A program made the translations under genes and the position numbers. The notes below the pieces were generated by a model. It made no database searches. It was not told where the DNA came from and saw only the letters and a program-made list of their open reading frames with translations. Shown one piece after another: positions 41,490 through 54,918 of a stretch of 64,000 bases of DNA; the first letter of the stretch is position 1, and each line of letters opens with the position of its first letter. Source of the stretch: an uncultured Flavobacteriaceae bacterium. GTDB taxonomy: Bacteria; Bacteroidota; Bacteroidia; Flavobacteriales; Flavobacteriaceae. The stretch covers positions 1-64,000 of the forward strand of contig CANMSN010000015.1 in the NCBI GenBank assembly GCA_947500585.1, read 5' to 3'.

Positions 41490-44400
41490 CTACTTATTCA
41501 TCAATTCTTTATACTTTGATGGCAAACAATTAAATTGTTTTTTAAAAGAAGTTTTAAAATATTTATAATCATTAAAACCAACTTCATAAGCTATTTGATT
41601 CAAATTTAAATCTGTAGATATGATAAGTTGTGCAGATTTTTTTAAGCGTATTGATCTAATAAAGGCTGTTAAAGAAAGCCCTGTTAAGGATTTAATTTTC
41701 CTGTATAAAGTAGATTGACTCATGTATAATTCGTCAACCAAATTTTCTATACCAAATGAGGCATTATCAAGATTATCCTCAACTAATAAAATTGCTTTAT
41801 GAATAAAAGTGTTTTCGGTATCGCTATCATTTTCAACTTTAGAGGCAGTAGGTTCAAACCTTACTTTATTTAATAAGTGTGCTCGTAATTTTTCTCTATT
41901 TTCCAGTAAACTTTCAATTCTAGCTTTAATTACTTTGGCATTAAAAGGTTTTGTAACATAGTCATCAGCACCCGTTTTTAGTCCTTCTATTTCAAAAACA
42001 GCTGAAGTCCTTGCTGTTAGCAATATAATAGGTATGTGCGATGTTGTAATTTGTGATTTTAATTCTTTACATAAAGTGATTCCATCTTTACCAGGCATCA
42101 TGACATCACTAATAATTAAATCTGGTATTTCGGTCGAGGCTTTTTCAAACCCAGAATCTCCATTATTGGCTTCTATAACAGAGTATGTGTCTGAAAAGAT
42201 ATCTTTTAAATAGTTTAATATTTCTGGATTATCATCAATTATTAAGATTGAATGATCTTTTGCTTCTATATTAAGATTCTCAACTATAACTGGTGTTTGA
42301 AAAGTACCATATCCATTAATGTTATCAGAATTAATAAAATCTTCATCAATTAAACCTTCATATAAATTTGGATCCGTAGAAAGTTTGACAATAAATTCTG
42401 TTCCAATATTCATTTCACTACTTACACTAATACTACCATAGTGTAATTCAATAATTTTTTTTGAAAAAGACAAACCAATACCGCTTCCTATCATTCTAGC
42501 AGTATTTGCAGATTTTATTTGAAAAAATCTATTAAATATTTTTTTAATATCTTCAGAATTCATTCCGATACCCGTATCTTTTATTGAGATAATACAAAAT
42601 TTGGAATCACTATCTATTTTCATAGTAATGGTATCTCCAGAATTTGTATACTTAATAGCATTAGATAATAAGTTACATAAAACTATTTCCATTTTTGCTC
42701 TATCAAATGGGAAAAGAATTTCTTCTTTAGCTGTTTTAAATTTATATGTTATATTTTTTGCTTTCGCAGCTTCTTTAAAATATAGATGTACTTCTTTGGA
42801 AAACCGAACAAAGTTGCCTTGTGATACACTTAGCTTTAACAAACCATGATCGGCTTTTCTGAAATCTAATAATTGATTTATAAGATTTAAAAGTCTACTG
42901 GTATTTCTATCAATATAACTAAGATTTTTATAAACCTTTTGAGACAGATTTTCACTTTCCAAGAGTTCCTTTAACGGAGTTATAATAAGTGTTAAAGGTG
43001 TTCTAAATTCATGAGAAATATTGGTAAAAAAACTTAATTTAGCTTCTGTTAGCTTTATCTCTTTTTCCTTATCTATTCTAGCAATTTCTAAATTATTTTT
43101 AAGTTTTAATTTATAATTGTTTGACCTGACTAAGTAAATTATGGTGGCTAATAAGAATAGAGAATAAATGAATATAGCTAGTGGGCTTTTCCAAGGCGAG
43201 CTTAATAATGTAATGTCAATTGATTTAGGCTTACTCCAATTTTGGTTATCTCGAGAGCCTTCTACTTTTAAGGTGTAATTGCCTGGAGACAAACCAGCAA
43301 AGTTAATTTCATTCTGGTTTTGCAAATCTATCCATTCGTCTTGATAACCACTTAACAAATAGCGATATTTTATATTTAAACGCCCCAAATAATCATTGGC
43401 AATAAACCGTGTTGAGAAGAAATTATCATTATGTGTTAGCTTTATTTTTTTTGTGTAGTTAAAATTTTTATCTAAAAAATTATTTCCAGGTTTATATTCA
43501 ATTAACTCGTTATTAACCCTTAGTGTTGTAAAAATAATTTCGGGAACAGCATTAAAATCCTTTATATTTGATGGGTTAAAAAAAGTAATATTATCAAAAC
43601 CGCCAAATGCTATATAACTATTGTTATAGTTGTAAAAACTTCTATTATTAAATGATGTTGATTTAACACCATTAGTACCACCATAACTTATAAGCGACTT
43701 ATTTGAATCATTATATTTAACAATTTCTGTATGTGTGGTTAACCATAAATTTGAATTGTCATCAAAAGTTATGGAACATATAAAATCGTTATTAAGTCCA
43801 TCCTTTTGCGTTATAGTATCTTCAATGGTTAACTTATTCTTGTTATAATTAAGTTTAATTAATCCACTTGGTGTGGCTAGCCAAATAAAGTTATCTTTTA
43901 AAGCAATAGAATTGATTATTACACTAGGTAATTTTTCTTCTAAAATCTTTGATTGATGGATGAATACTTTTTTTTGTTTATCATACAAATGCAAACCATT
44001 ATAAGTACCAATCCAAATATTATTATTTTGGTCTTCTTTAATAGCAGTAATTCTATTACTTTCTATTTTTAGTTCATTTTCAAGATTTTCAGAGTAAACT
44101 TCATATAGATTTTTTTTATTAATATCTTCTAAATTAACAATAGCTAGACCAACTTGTTGTGTACCAATATAAAGTGTCTTATCATTAACCAAAAAAGATG
44201 TGACTTTACTAAGTTTTTTTGAAGAGAAAACTATTTTTTTAAATTCAAGGTCATAAATATGAAAACCAAATTGTGTTCCTATATAAAGTTTTTTAGCATT
44301 TTCATATAACGCATTAACTTTTACATTTCCAATTTCTTTTATTTGAGATAAATTAGAAAAATTTTCACCATGCCATAGGCCTAAAAACAAGGTCCCTACA

Positions 44401-45488
44401 AATATGTCACGTTCATTTTTATATATACTTGTGCAATTTAAAAACCCCTTTAGTTCTTCATTTTCTATAAGGTTTTCAGCGTTTTGAAACCCATTTCCTT
44501 CTAATAATTTAACAACACCACCACTTGCAGTTGTTAACCAAGTAACATTGTTTTTATCATGATGTATATTTAAAATGGTATTATAATTGCCACTTATTTT
44601 ACCTGAGCTCTCTGTAACTAAATCAATTTTACTAAACATAGAAAGATTTTCATTACTTCGGTAAGCACCTTGCCCCCAAGTACCAATCCAAATTCTATTA
44701 TATTTATCTAAAGAGAGTTTTTTTGAAAAATTACTTTTTATACCTATTTCTATTTCTTCAATAGATTCAGTATAAAAATTATAATTATATATTTTGGTGT
44801 TTTCGCCAGCTGTAGCAATCCAAACTTTATTTCGGCTTACATCAGCTAGTATATCTGTTATTTGCCCAGTAATACTGTAAGTTTTTAGCTTATCTGTTGA
44901 TGGGTTGTATCTATATAATTTATTGTTTTGTGAAAACCACATATTGTCTTTGAAGCCCTTACTAATACAATAAATAGTTTCACTGTAGTTATAATGTTTT
45001 AAAAGTTTTTTGTTTTTAAAATCGATAACAAAAATACCATCTTTCCATGTGCCAATCCATATATTACCAGCTTTATCCTGTGAAAGTGCGGTTATTCTTA
45101 AATCACCTTCTTTAGCTAGGTCTATTAAATAATTAAAATTAGTAGCATGATTGGTTTTAATATCTAAATATGATAAACCACCACTCTTTGTGCCAATCCA
45201 AATGTTAGATTCATTGTCTTTAAATAATACTTCAATGTTTTCATTTAATAAGTTCTTATACTTTTCACTCGGTTTTATGTACTCAAAATCATAACCATTA
45301 TATTTAGTTATACCATTTTCGGTACCAATCCACTTAACGTTTAAATCATCACTTATAATGCTTGTCGAATAATTATGTGATAAACCCTGTTGAGTAGTTA
45401 TGAAATCTATAACATAATTGATTTCATTTTCTTGAGAATAAATAACATAAGATAATAAGAAGCAGACGGATGTTATTAGTATTTTCAT
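41490..45488 (-). CDS. hybrid two-component system regulator (HTCS)
   Basis: A 1332-aa single-chain sensor and regulator. Signal peptide; periplasmic beta-propeller repeats (IWIGT..GI, NNIWIGTYNGLHLYD) to about 680; Y_Y_Y domain (about 690-755); a membrane helix near 770-790; HisKA with NISHEFRTPL near 825; HATPase (NLLSNAIKYTNSG, DTGIGM, GSGIGLSFSKKII); receiver with DVMMPG near 1128 and KPFNAKV; AraC-type HTH (about 1230-1332). It senses oligosaccharide in the periplasm and activates the PUL. It sits immediately upstream of susC, with a divergent sulfatase operon. Confidence 0.96.
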   Translation of the reverse strand: MKILITSVCFLLSYVIYSQENEINYVIDFITTQQGLSHNYSTSIISDDLNVKWIGTENGITKYNGYDFEYIKPSEKYKNLLNENIEVLFKDNESNIWIGTKSGGLSYLDIKTNHATNFNYLIDLAKEGDLRITALSQDKAGNIWIGTWKDGIFVIDFKNKKLLKHYNYSETIYCISKGFKDNMWFSQNNKLYRYNPSTDKLKTYSITGQITDILADVSRNKVWIATAGENTKIYNYNFYTESIEEIEIGIKSNFSKKLSLDKYNRIWIGTWGQGAYRSNENLSMFSKIDLVTESSGKISGNYNTILNIHHDKNNVTWLTTASGGVVKLLEGNGFQNAENLIENEELKGFLNCTSIYKNERDIFVGTLFLGLWHGENFSNLSQIKEIGNVKVNALYENAKKLYIGTQFGFHIYDLEFKKIVFSSKKLSKVTSFLVNDKTLYIGTQQVGLAIVNLEDINKKNLYEVYSENLENELKIESNRITAIKEDQNNNIWIGTYNGLHLYDKQKKVFIHQSKILEEKLPSVIINSIALKDNFIWLATPSGLIKLNYNKNKLTIEDTITQKDGLNNDFICSITFDDNSNLWLTTHTEIVKYNDSNKSLISYGGTNGVKSTSFNNRSFYNYNNSYIAFGGFDNITFFNPSNIKDFNAVPEIIFTTLRVNNELIEYKPGNNFLDKNFNYTKKIKLTHNDNFFSTRFIANDYLGRLNIKYRYLLSGYQDEWIDLQNQNEINFAGLSPGNYTLKVEGSRDNQNWSKPKSIDITLLSSPWKSPLAIFIYSLFLLATIIYLVRSNNYKLKLKNNLEIARIDKEKEIKLTEAKLSFFTNISHEFRTPLTLIITPLKELLESENLSQKVYKNLSYIDRNTSRLLNLINQLLDFRKADHGLLKLSVSQGNFVRFSKEVHLYFKEAAKAKNITYKFKTAKEEILFPFDRAKMEIVLCNLLSNAIKYTNSGDTITMKIDSDSKFCIISIKDTGIGMNSEDIKKIFNRFFQIKSANTARMIGSGIGLSFSKKIIELHYGSISVSSEMNIGTEFIVKLSTDPNLYEGLIDEDFINSDNINGYGTFQTPVIVENLNIEAKDHSILIIDDNPEILNYLKDIFSDTYSVIEANNGDSGFEKASTEIPDLIISDVMMPGKDGITLCKELKSQITTSHIPIILLTARTSAVFEIEGLKTGADDYVTKPFNAKVIKARIESLLENREKLRAHLLNKVRFEPTASKVENDSDTENTFIHKAILLVEDNLDNASFGIENLVDELYMSQSTLYRKIKSLTGLSLTAFIRSIRLKKSAQLIISTDLNLNQIAYEVGFNDYKYFKTSFKKQFNCLPSKYKELMNK

Positions 45489-45563
45489 AGGGAATTATAA
45501 AAGCTAGGTAATATTTAAAATGTAGCTTTTAGTAAATGTATAAAAATAATATTTGCCATTTTA

Positions 45564-45576
45564 GTGTAATTTACAC
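45564..45576. promoter_or_regulatory. 13-base perfect palindrome between HTCS and sulfatase
   Basis: GTGTAA-T-TTACAC is perfectly symmetrical and lies next to the putative operator. A second TTTACAC occurs about 38 bases to the right. It could bind a regulator of the HTCS gene itself or of the sulfatase operon. Confidence 0.35.
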
Positions 45577-45620
45577 TATTGATTGTATAAACCCCTTGAT
45601 TGATTGATTTACACCCTTAA
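45577..45620 (+). promoter_or_regulatory. putative HTCS operator upstream of sulfatase operon
   Basis: Contains TATAAACCCCTTGATTG followed by GATTTACACCC, matching the susC upstream element (TTTAAACCCCTTATTG, TTATTTAACC). From AACCCC to the end of the -7-like box is 56 bases here and 55 at susC. Confidence 0.55.
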
Positions 45621-45637
45621 CTCTGTTTTTGTAATTC

Positions 45638-45645
45638 TATTTTTG
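45638..45645 (+). promoter_or_regulatory. -7 box of the sulfatase operon
   Basis: TATTTTTG matches TAnnTTTG exactly. Transcription would begin near 45652, which leaves too little leader for a start at 45657 and supports the start at 45696. Confidence 0.5.
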
Positions 45646-45695
45646 AAAATGAATTCATGGTATTGAATTATGGATTAAAAAATATTTTGAATAAA

Positions 45696-47129
45696 ATGAC
45701 AAAGAATCTAATCCTATTGATTTTACTCTTTAGCAGATTAAACTTATTATCAGCTCAAAATCAGTCTATTAATTTAATGGCACAACCAAACCTAATAATT
45801 ATTCTTGTTGATGATTTAGGCTATGAAGATGTTGGTTTTAATGGCTGTAAAGACATTCCAACACCTAATATTGATAAAATAGCGTCTCAGGGCGTTAAAT
45901 TTACAAATGCCTATGTAAGTTATGCAGTTTGCGGCCCAAGTAGAGCTGGATTAATTACAGGGCGGTATCAAGATAGATTTGGTTTTGGAAGAAACCCATT
46001 ATTTGCTCCAAACGATCCTGAAATGGGTTTACCGTTAAGTGAAGAAACGCTAGCTGAAGCTCTTAAAAAAGCTAACTACAAATCGGTGGCTATAGGAAAA
46101 TGGCACTTAGGTGTACATGAAACGTTGCGCCCATTGAAGAGAGGTTTTGATGATTTTTATGGTTTTTTAAGTGGTGGACATCAATATTTCCCCAAAAATT
46201 GGACATTAAAAGATGAACATGAAGTTAAAGTCCAATTTGATACTTACAACACAAAATTATTAAGAGATAATACACGTGTTGAGGAAACCGAATATTTAAC
46301 TGATGCATTATCAAGAGAAGCTGTTTATTATATTGATAAATACAAAAATCAATCATTTTTTATGTATTTAGCTTATAATGCGCCGCATGGACCATTGCAA
46401 GCAACCCAAAAATATCTTAACAGATTTGATACTATAAAAGATCAAAAAAGAAAAACCTATGCAGCTATGGTTAGTGCTGTGGATGATGGCGTTGGGAAAG
46501 TTTTGCATAAACTAGAACAATTAGGGTTAAGCGAAAATACTATCATTTGTTTTTTATCAGATAATGGAGGTCCCGAAAAAAAGAATGCGTCTAATAATGG
46601 AATCTTAAAGGGAGGAAAAAGTGATGTTTTTGAAGGAGGAATACGTGTGCCTTTTGCTATAAAATGGCCAGCTAAAATTGCTGCTGGGTCGGTTTATGAT
46701 AAACCCATAATATCATTAGATATTTTTGCAACAGCAATAGCGCAAACATCTTTCCCAGTTGAAACTAAAAAACCTTTAGATGGTGTAAATATAATTCCCT
46801 TTTTGATTGGAGAAAAAAAATCAATACCACATGAATATTTATTTTGGAGAAAGTTTGATGTAAATGACTATACTAGTAGGAATGCTAAAGGTGAAAAAAT
46901 AGTACATAGAAAAAATATCGATATGTTATTCGATTTAGAAAAAGACATACAAGAAACTACAACTTTAATTGAACAAAGCCCTCAGTCTTTTCAAAATCTA
47001 AAGAATTCCTATAAAGATTGGGAAAACCAAATGTTAAAACCTATTTTTCTTGGTTTAGGAGAAGATTTAGAGTACAGTAAATTACATCCAAATAGATTTG
47101 ATCGAGATAACAATTCAAAACAAAAATAA
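45696..47129 (+). CDS. S1-family sulfatase, secreted
   Basis: A 477-aa periplasmic enzyme. The start at 45696 (MTKNLILLILLFSRLNLLSAQ) gives a signal peptide and fits the promoter; an in-frame ATG at 45657 is too close to the -7 box. Metal site LIIILVDDLGYEDVGFNG, CGPSR near residue 79, GKWHLGVHETL near 130, LSDNGGPEKKN near 275, KWPAKI near 310. Removes sulfate from imported or surface oligosaccharide. First gene of the rightward operon. Close in design to the sulfatase at 32908-34350. Confidence 0.92.
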   Translation: MTKNLILLILLFSRLNLLSAQNQSINLMAQPNLIIILVDDLGYEDVGFNGCKDIPTPNIDKIASQGVKFTNAYVSYAVCGPSRAGLITGRYQDRFGFGRNPLFAPNDPEMGLPLSEETLAEALKKANYKSVAIGKWHLGVHETLRPLKRGFDDFYGFLSGGHQYFPKNWTLKDEHEVKVQFDTYNTKLLRDNTRVEETEYLTDALSREAVYYIDKYKNQSFFMYLAYNAPHGPLQATQKYLNRFDTIKDQKRKTYAAMVSAVDDGVGKVLHKLEQLGLSENTIICFLSDNGGPEKKNASNNGILKGGKSDVFEGGIRVPFAIKWPAKIAAGSVYDKPIISLDIFATAIAQTSFPVETKKPLDGVNIIPFLIGEKKSIPHEYLFWRKFDVNDYTSRNAKGEKIVHRKNIDMLFDLEKDIQETTTLIEQSPQSFQNLKNSYKDWENQMLKPIFLGLGEDLEYSKLHPNRFDRDNNSKQK

Positions 47130-47139
47130 AACCATTCGT

Positions 47140-48702
47140 ATGAAAAGAATAATTTATTTACTGCTTGTTTTATTTACAATAAGTACGTCTTGTAAAAAAA
47201 ATAGTAACAAACAAGATGAACTATTAACAGAACAAGAAGCTCAAAGGCAACCAAATATCGTTTTTATATATGCTGATGATTTAGGATACGGAGATGTAAG
47301 TGCTTATGGAGCTACCGAATTAAGTACTCCCAATATTGATAAATTAGCAAACGGAGGTGTTATGTTTACTAATGGATATGCTTCATCAGCTACTTGTACG
47401 CCTAGTAGGTTTGCATTGTTGACAGGAACGTACCCCTGGAGAAATAAAGACGCTAAAATATTACCAGGTACAGCTCCTCTTTTAATTGATACCACTCAAG
47501 TTACTATACCAAAGATGTTAAAATCAAAAGGATATCATACAGGTATTGTGGGCAAATGGCATTTGGGCTTGGGTACTGGCAATGTAAATTGGAATACACA
47601 TATTTCACCTGGCCCGAATGAAGTTGGCTTTGACTATAGCTATATAATGGCTGCAACTCAAGATAGAGTACCAACTGTTTATATTAAAAATGGCTATGTT
47701 GATAATTTAGACCAGAATGATCCTATTGAAATAAATTATGATAAAAATTTTGAAGGTGAACCTACAGGCACGAATAACCCTGAACTTTTAAAAATGCTTG
47801 GCGACCCCCAACATAGCAACAGTATTAATAATGGTGTGCCACGCATAGGATATATGAGAGGAGGAACCTCTGCAAAGTGGATAGATGAAGATATGGCTGG
47901 CCATTTTTTAGAAGAAGCCCAAAACTATATAAAACAACAAAAAAGTAATCCATTTTTCTTGTATTACGCGCTACAGCAACCTCATGTTCCTCGTACACCA
48001 AACCCAAGATTTGTTGGATCATCTGGTATGGGACCTCGTGGTGACGTTATTATAGAAGCAGATTGGTGCATAGGAGAATTAATAAAAACACTTGAAGAGC
48101 AACGTTTGTTAGAAAATACGCTTATCGTTTTATCTAGTGATAATGGTCCTGTTTTAAACGATGGTTACGCAGATGAGGCTATTGAAAAACTAGGCGACCA
48201 TAAACCTTGGGGCGAATTAAGAGGTGGAAAATACAGCCTTTTAGAAGCGGGTACACGTGTACCATTTATAACGTATTGGAAAGGAACTATAAAACCCAAT
48301 GTTTCAGATGCATTGGTTTCTCAAATTGACTTATTAGCATCATTATCATCGTTAGTTGATAGTAAAATTGAAAAAGGTGATAGCCAAAATTTATTAGACG
48401 TCTTTTTAGGAAAAGAAAGTAAAGGAAGAGATAATGTAATTATCGAAGCGACTTCTCGTACTGCTTTCAGAGAAGGAGATTGGATTTTGATTCCACCATA
48501 CAAAGGACCAGCAGTAAATAAAATTAAAAATATAGAAACAGGTAATTCAAAAGAATTTCAACTGTATAACCTAAAAGGAGATATAGGTCAGAAAAACAAT
48601 TTAGCAAATGTTAATCCTGAAAAATTAAAAAACATGATTAAAAATTTTGAATCTATTAGAGGAGACTCATATAACGAAATTGAACAACCGAATTTCAAGT
48701 AA
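47140..48702 (+). CDS. S1-family sulfatase, lipoprotein
   Basis: A 520-aa lipoprotein (start at 47140, MKRIIYLLLVLFTISTSCKKN; an upstream in-frame start overlaps the previous gene and lacks a signal). Metal site IVFIYADDLGYGDVSAYG, formylglycine motif CTPSR near residue 86, GKWHLGLGTG near 139, SSDNGPVLND near 335, RGGKYSLLEAGTRVPFI near 365. Gap to the previous gene is 10 bases, so co-transcribed. It resembles arylsulfatase A-like S1 members. Substrate unknown. Confidence 0.92.
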   Translation: MKRIIYLLLVLFTISTSCKKNSNKQDELLTEQEAQRQPNIVFIYADDLGYGDVSAYGATELSTPNIDKLANGGVMFTNGYASSATCTPSRFALLTGTYPWRNKDAKILPGTAPLLIDTTQVTIPKMLKSKGYHTGIVGKWHLGLGTGNVNWNTHISPGPNEVGFDYSYIMAATQDRVPTVYIKNGYVDNLDQNDPIEINYDKNFEGEPTGTNNPELLKMLGDPQHSNSINNGVPRIGYMRGGTSAKWIDEDMAGHFLEEAQNYIKQQKSNPFFLYYALQQPHVPRTPNPRFVGSSGMGPRGDVIIEADWCIGELIKTLEEQRLLENTLIVLSSDNGPVLNDGYADEAIEKLGDHKPWGELRGGKYSLLEAGTRVPFITYWKGTIKPNVSDALVSQIDLLASLSSLVDSKIEKGDSQNLLDVFLGKESKGRDNVIIEATSRTAFREGDWILIPPYKGPAVNKIKNIETGNSKEFQLYNLKGDIGQKNNLANVNPEKLKNMIKNFESIRGDSYNEIEQPNFK

Positions 48703-48720
48703 GCATTTTAAAGATAGTAA

Positions 48721-48948
48721 ATATACTGTCATATTTATGATGGCTATCGCGAACTGGGTTCAGAAACCGTTACAAATCAATCCATTGGTAATAAAAGAGA
48801 GAGAAAGGTTGTAAACCTTTTTTATGGAAAAGAACTCAGTTGGGTTAAAACTAAAAATAGAACGCTTACAATTAGTGGTGTTGATTATACACTAAATACA
48901 GCTACGACTTTATTAGAAATAACATTTACTAAATCGGTTTACAAATAA
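48721..48948 (+). pseudogene. orphan C-terminal fragment of an unrecognised protein
   Basis: A frame with no start codon, opening right after a stop: YDGYRELGSETVTNQSIGN, RKVVNLFYGKELSWVKTKN, RTLTISGVDYTL, ending FTKSVYK and a stop. Composition and codon use look like real protein. It lies between a sulfatase and the GH2 gene. Probably the tail of a deleted PUL gene. I do not recognise the family. Confidence 0.45.
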
Positions 48949-48954
48949 AATTAA

Positions 48955-52378
<3,424 letters not shown>

Positions 52379-52469
52379 TGGATAATCCGGTAAAAGTGAA
52401 CCACCTGTTCTGGATTAAAGTGAGCAGGGTAAAACAAGTGTTAAAATTCGATTCATTTGTGGTTTAAAA

Positions 52470-53159
52470 TTAGTGATTTTTCTTTAATTTTTTTCTCATA
52501 GACTCCCCTTTAAGATTAATTCTATGAGCGGAGTGTACAATTCTATCTAAAATAGCATCAGCAATAGTTTGCTCTCCAATGATTTGATGCCATGCTTCCA
52601 CAGGTAATTGTGAAGCAATAATAGTAGCTTTCTTTCCATGCCTATCCTCAATAATCTCCATAAAAAAGTGTCTATTAACATTGTCTAGTGCCCTAAGCCC
52701 AAAATCATCAAGTATCAATAAATCTTGTTTTTCCAACTTGCTGATTTCTTTCATGTAAGAGCCATCAGCTTTTGATGTTTTTAATTTAGTAAACAGTTTA
52801 TGGGTATTAAAATACATAACTTTATAGCCCAGGGAACAAGCTTGATAGCCTAGGGCTGAAGCCAGATAGCTTTTACCAACACCTGTACTTCCTGTAACAA
52901 GGATACTTTCATTGTTTTTTATAAAATCACATTCTGAGAAGCGTTTTAGTTGGTTTTTATTGATATTTCTATTGTCATCATAATCAATATCCTCAACAAC
53001 AGCTTTGTATCTAAACTTAGCTGCTTTGGTTAAACGTTCAATTTTTCTGTTATGTCTGTCATCCCATTCACACTGCATTAAATAGGCGACAAGCTCATCG
53101 TTTGTGTAATCGATGCTTCCCAGCTTGGAGCGTCGTGTTAAAGGCTCTTTGCATCCCAT
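52470..53159 (-). CDS. istB: IS21 helper ATPase IstB
   Basis: A 229-aa AAA+ ATPase that assists the IstA transposase. Walker A VTGSTGVGKSYLA near residue 90, Walker B LLILDDFGLRALD near 150, IIASQLPVEAWHQIIGEQTIADAILDRI near 180-207. It is 62 bases downstream of istA. Length is slightly short for IstB (about 250) but motifs are complete. Confidence 0.95.
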   Translation of the reverse strand: MGCKEPLTRRSKLGSIDYTNDELVAYLMQCEWDDRHNRKIERLTKAAKFRYKAVVEDIDYDDNRNINKNQLKRFSECDFIKNNESILVTGSTGVGKSYLASALGYQACSLGYKVMYFNTHKLFTKLKTSKADGSYMKEISKLEKQDLLILDDFGLRALDNVNRHFFMEIIEDRHGKKATIIASQLPVEAWHQIIGEQTIADAILDRIVHSAHRINLKGESMRKKLKKNH

Positions 53160-53221
53160 AGAGCCTTAATTGTTTCATTTGTTCTAATGTCTGTGTATTC
53201 ATATAATTGATTTTAAAATGT

Positions 53222-54766
53222 TTATTTATAATAATTTTTCCCTCTAGTATTGTTGTGACTGGGAATATCTATATCCTCTAGGTTTTCTTCTGTTATCGTA
53301 TCCCAGCCTTTTTCTAAAATACGCTGTATCATTTTATAATTGTAAGCTTGATAATCCAATGCCCTTTTACAGGCATTGTTTAAACGTTCATTGCCTACTT
53401 TCTTTGCTAAGTGTAAAATCCCTAAACAAGATTTATACGATTGTTCTGGGTGCTGTTTCTTATCTAATATCTTGATGATATAGGCTCTGCAATCTGCCCC
53501 TATATTAGCAGACCAATTAATAAATTTTTCTGGACTCCATTCGCTAACAAACTGATGGTAGGATGCCATATGTTCTTTGTTGGTGGTGTACCCATACTTC
53601 TTTTTGTTTCTTGGGTGTACTGCAATACGTTGGTGCTTGTGATAAATCTCTACTGAAGTCTCGGAGTAAATGATCCTGACCTTCTTTCCTACATGGTTGA
53701 AGGGAACGCTATAATAATGCTTGTCTTTATTAAGGTAAATATGACTGTTCTTATGTACTGTACCATTGGCATAAGATTTGAGCTCGTATCGTTTTAGGGG
53801 AAGTGGTTTTAAGGTTTGTTTTTCAATCTCTTCAAATAATGACCTTCTAGAATAACTACGCCCTCTAAACGACATCCTGTTGTGCTGTTCCAATAATTCC
53901 AATATGGCCGTATTGAGGCTTGATCTATTGTGGAATGTTTGATGCCTGAGGGGCGCAAAAACCCTGGTATAGATAATACGGACAGCATTTTCCACAATTG
54001 CCTTATCTCTTGGCTTATAGGCTCTTGTTGGCAGCACGGTAGTCTCATAATGGTCTGCAAAATCAGCAAAAGTATCATTAACACTCGGTTCGTAACGATG
54101 GCTTTTCTTTACCGCTGCCTTAAGGTTATCTGTTACCAATGCTCTGGGAACTCCTTCATAAAACCATAGCGCATTTTCTATACAGCGTATAAAATCTTCT
54201 TTGCGTTGGCTCTCACAGGCTTCTGCATAAGTAAGCTGGCTGCTTACCAATACGCATACAAATACTTCTAAATCTTGTAGTTCCCCTGTGTGTTCATCTA
54301 CAATGGTTAACTTTTTGCCTGTAAAATCAATAAAGAGCTTATCACCAGATTTATGTGTAAAGTGCATCACTGGGGACAGTTCCTTGCGCCATTCCCTGTA
54401 CCAATAATAAAATTGGGAGAGCATAAACCCATCAGGATGTTTCTCTTTATATTCCTCCCATAACAATAGTTGGGTGACCCCTGTCTTTTTTAGCTCTTTG
54501 TCAAAGTATGGAAAGTAGCTTTCTAAGGTTTTTAACTTAGAGCTCTTTTGCTTTTTTCCTGCTAGGAACAACGTGTGCAGCTCTTCCAATGTCATCGCTG
54601 ACACCTCGTAATAGGTTAACTTATAAGCCTTGAAAAAATCAATGTATTTGGTAACCGTATTACGGGAAATATTCAGCCCCGAACTGATCTTTCGCTTGCT
54701 TACACCTTCGGTGTATAGTTTAAATAACTTCTTTATTTTACGCATGCCTATCTGTTTGTTTGCCAT
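53222..54766 (-). CDS. istA: IS21 transposase IstA
   Basis: A 514-aa transposase. N-terminal HTH (VSKRKISSGLNISRNTVTKYI), then an RNase H-like catalytic core with D in LFIDFTGKKL (near 146), D in LVTDNLKAAV (near 213) and E in KAIVENAVRII (near 253). A C-terminal beta domain follows (YYSVPFNHVGKKVRII). Intact, so the element may still be mobile. Confidence 0.95.
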   Translation of the reverse strand: MANKQIGMRKIKKLFKLYTEGVSKRKISSGLNISRNTVTKYIDFFKAYKLTYYEVSAMTLEELHTLFLAGKKQKSSKLKTLESYFPYFDKELKKTGVTQLLLWEEYKEKHPDGFMLSQFYYWYREWRKELSPVMHFTHKSGDKLFIDFTGKKLTIVDEHTGELQDLEVFVCVLVSSQLTYAEACESQRKEDFIRCIENALWFYEGVPRALVTDNLKAAVKKSHRYEPSVNDTFADFADHYETTVLPTRAYKPRDKAIVENAVRIIYTRVFAPLRHQTFHNRSSLNTAILELLEQHNRMSFRGRSYSRRSLFEEIEKQTLKPLPLKRYELKSYANGTVHKNSHIYLNKDKHYYSVPFNHVGKKVRIIYSETSVEIYHKHQRIAVHPRNKKKYGYTTNKEHMASYHQFVSEWSPEKFINWSANIGADCRAYIIKILDKKQHPEQSYKSCLGILHLAKKVGNERLNNACKRALDYQAYNYKMIQRILEKGWDTITEENLEDIDIPSHNNTRGKNYYK

Positions 54767-54918
54767 AATCTTTTCTTCAAAAAAAGATTATTTTTTAACA
54801 ACAAATAGAATCGAATTTTAATGGTTCACTTTCATCCGGAATACTATGCTCACTTTCGTCCGTTTTTAGTGGTTCAGTTTAAACCGTTTTTGGTGGTATA
54901 CTTTATCCGTTTTTTGCA

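Larger units (their letters stand above)
52379..54918 (-). mobile_element. IS21-family insertion sequence
   Basis: A 2540-bp element with two genes in IS21 order (istA then istB on the minus strand). The ends align as imperfect inverted repeats: TGGATAATCCGGTAAAAGTG at the left and TGCAAAAAACGGATAAAGTA at the right, about 19 of the first 27 positions identical. Several internal repeats of the AAAGTGAACCA type follow at each end, and TTAAAATTCGATTC is shared further inside. No clear target duplication was seen. Left flank is a sulfatase; right flank is an integrase. Confidence 0.88.

Noticed and set aside
45657-45695. Upstream ATG for the first rightward sulfatase
   Set aside because: Only 12 bases after the -7 box and would disrupt the signal peptide start.
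53809-54084. 91-codon frame inside istA
   Set aside because: Shadow frame within the transposase catalytic core.
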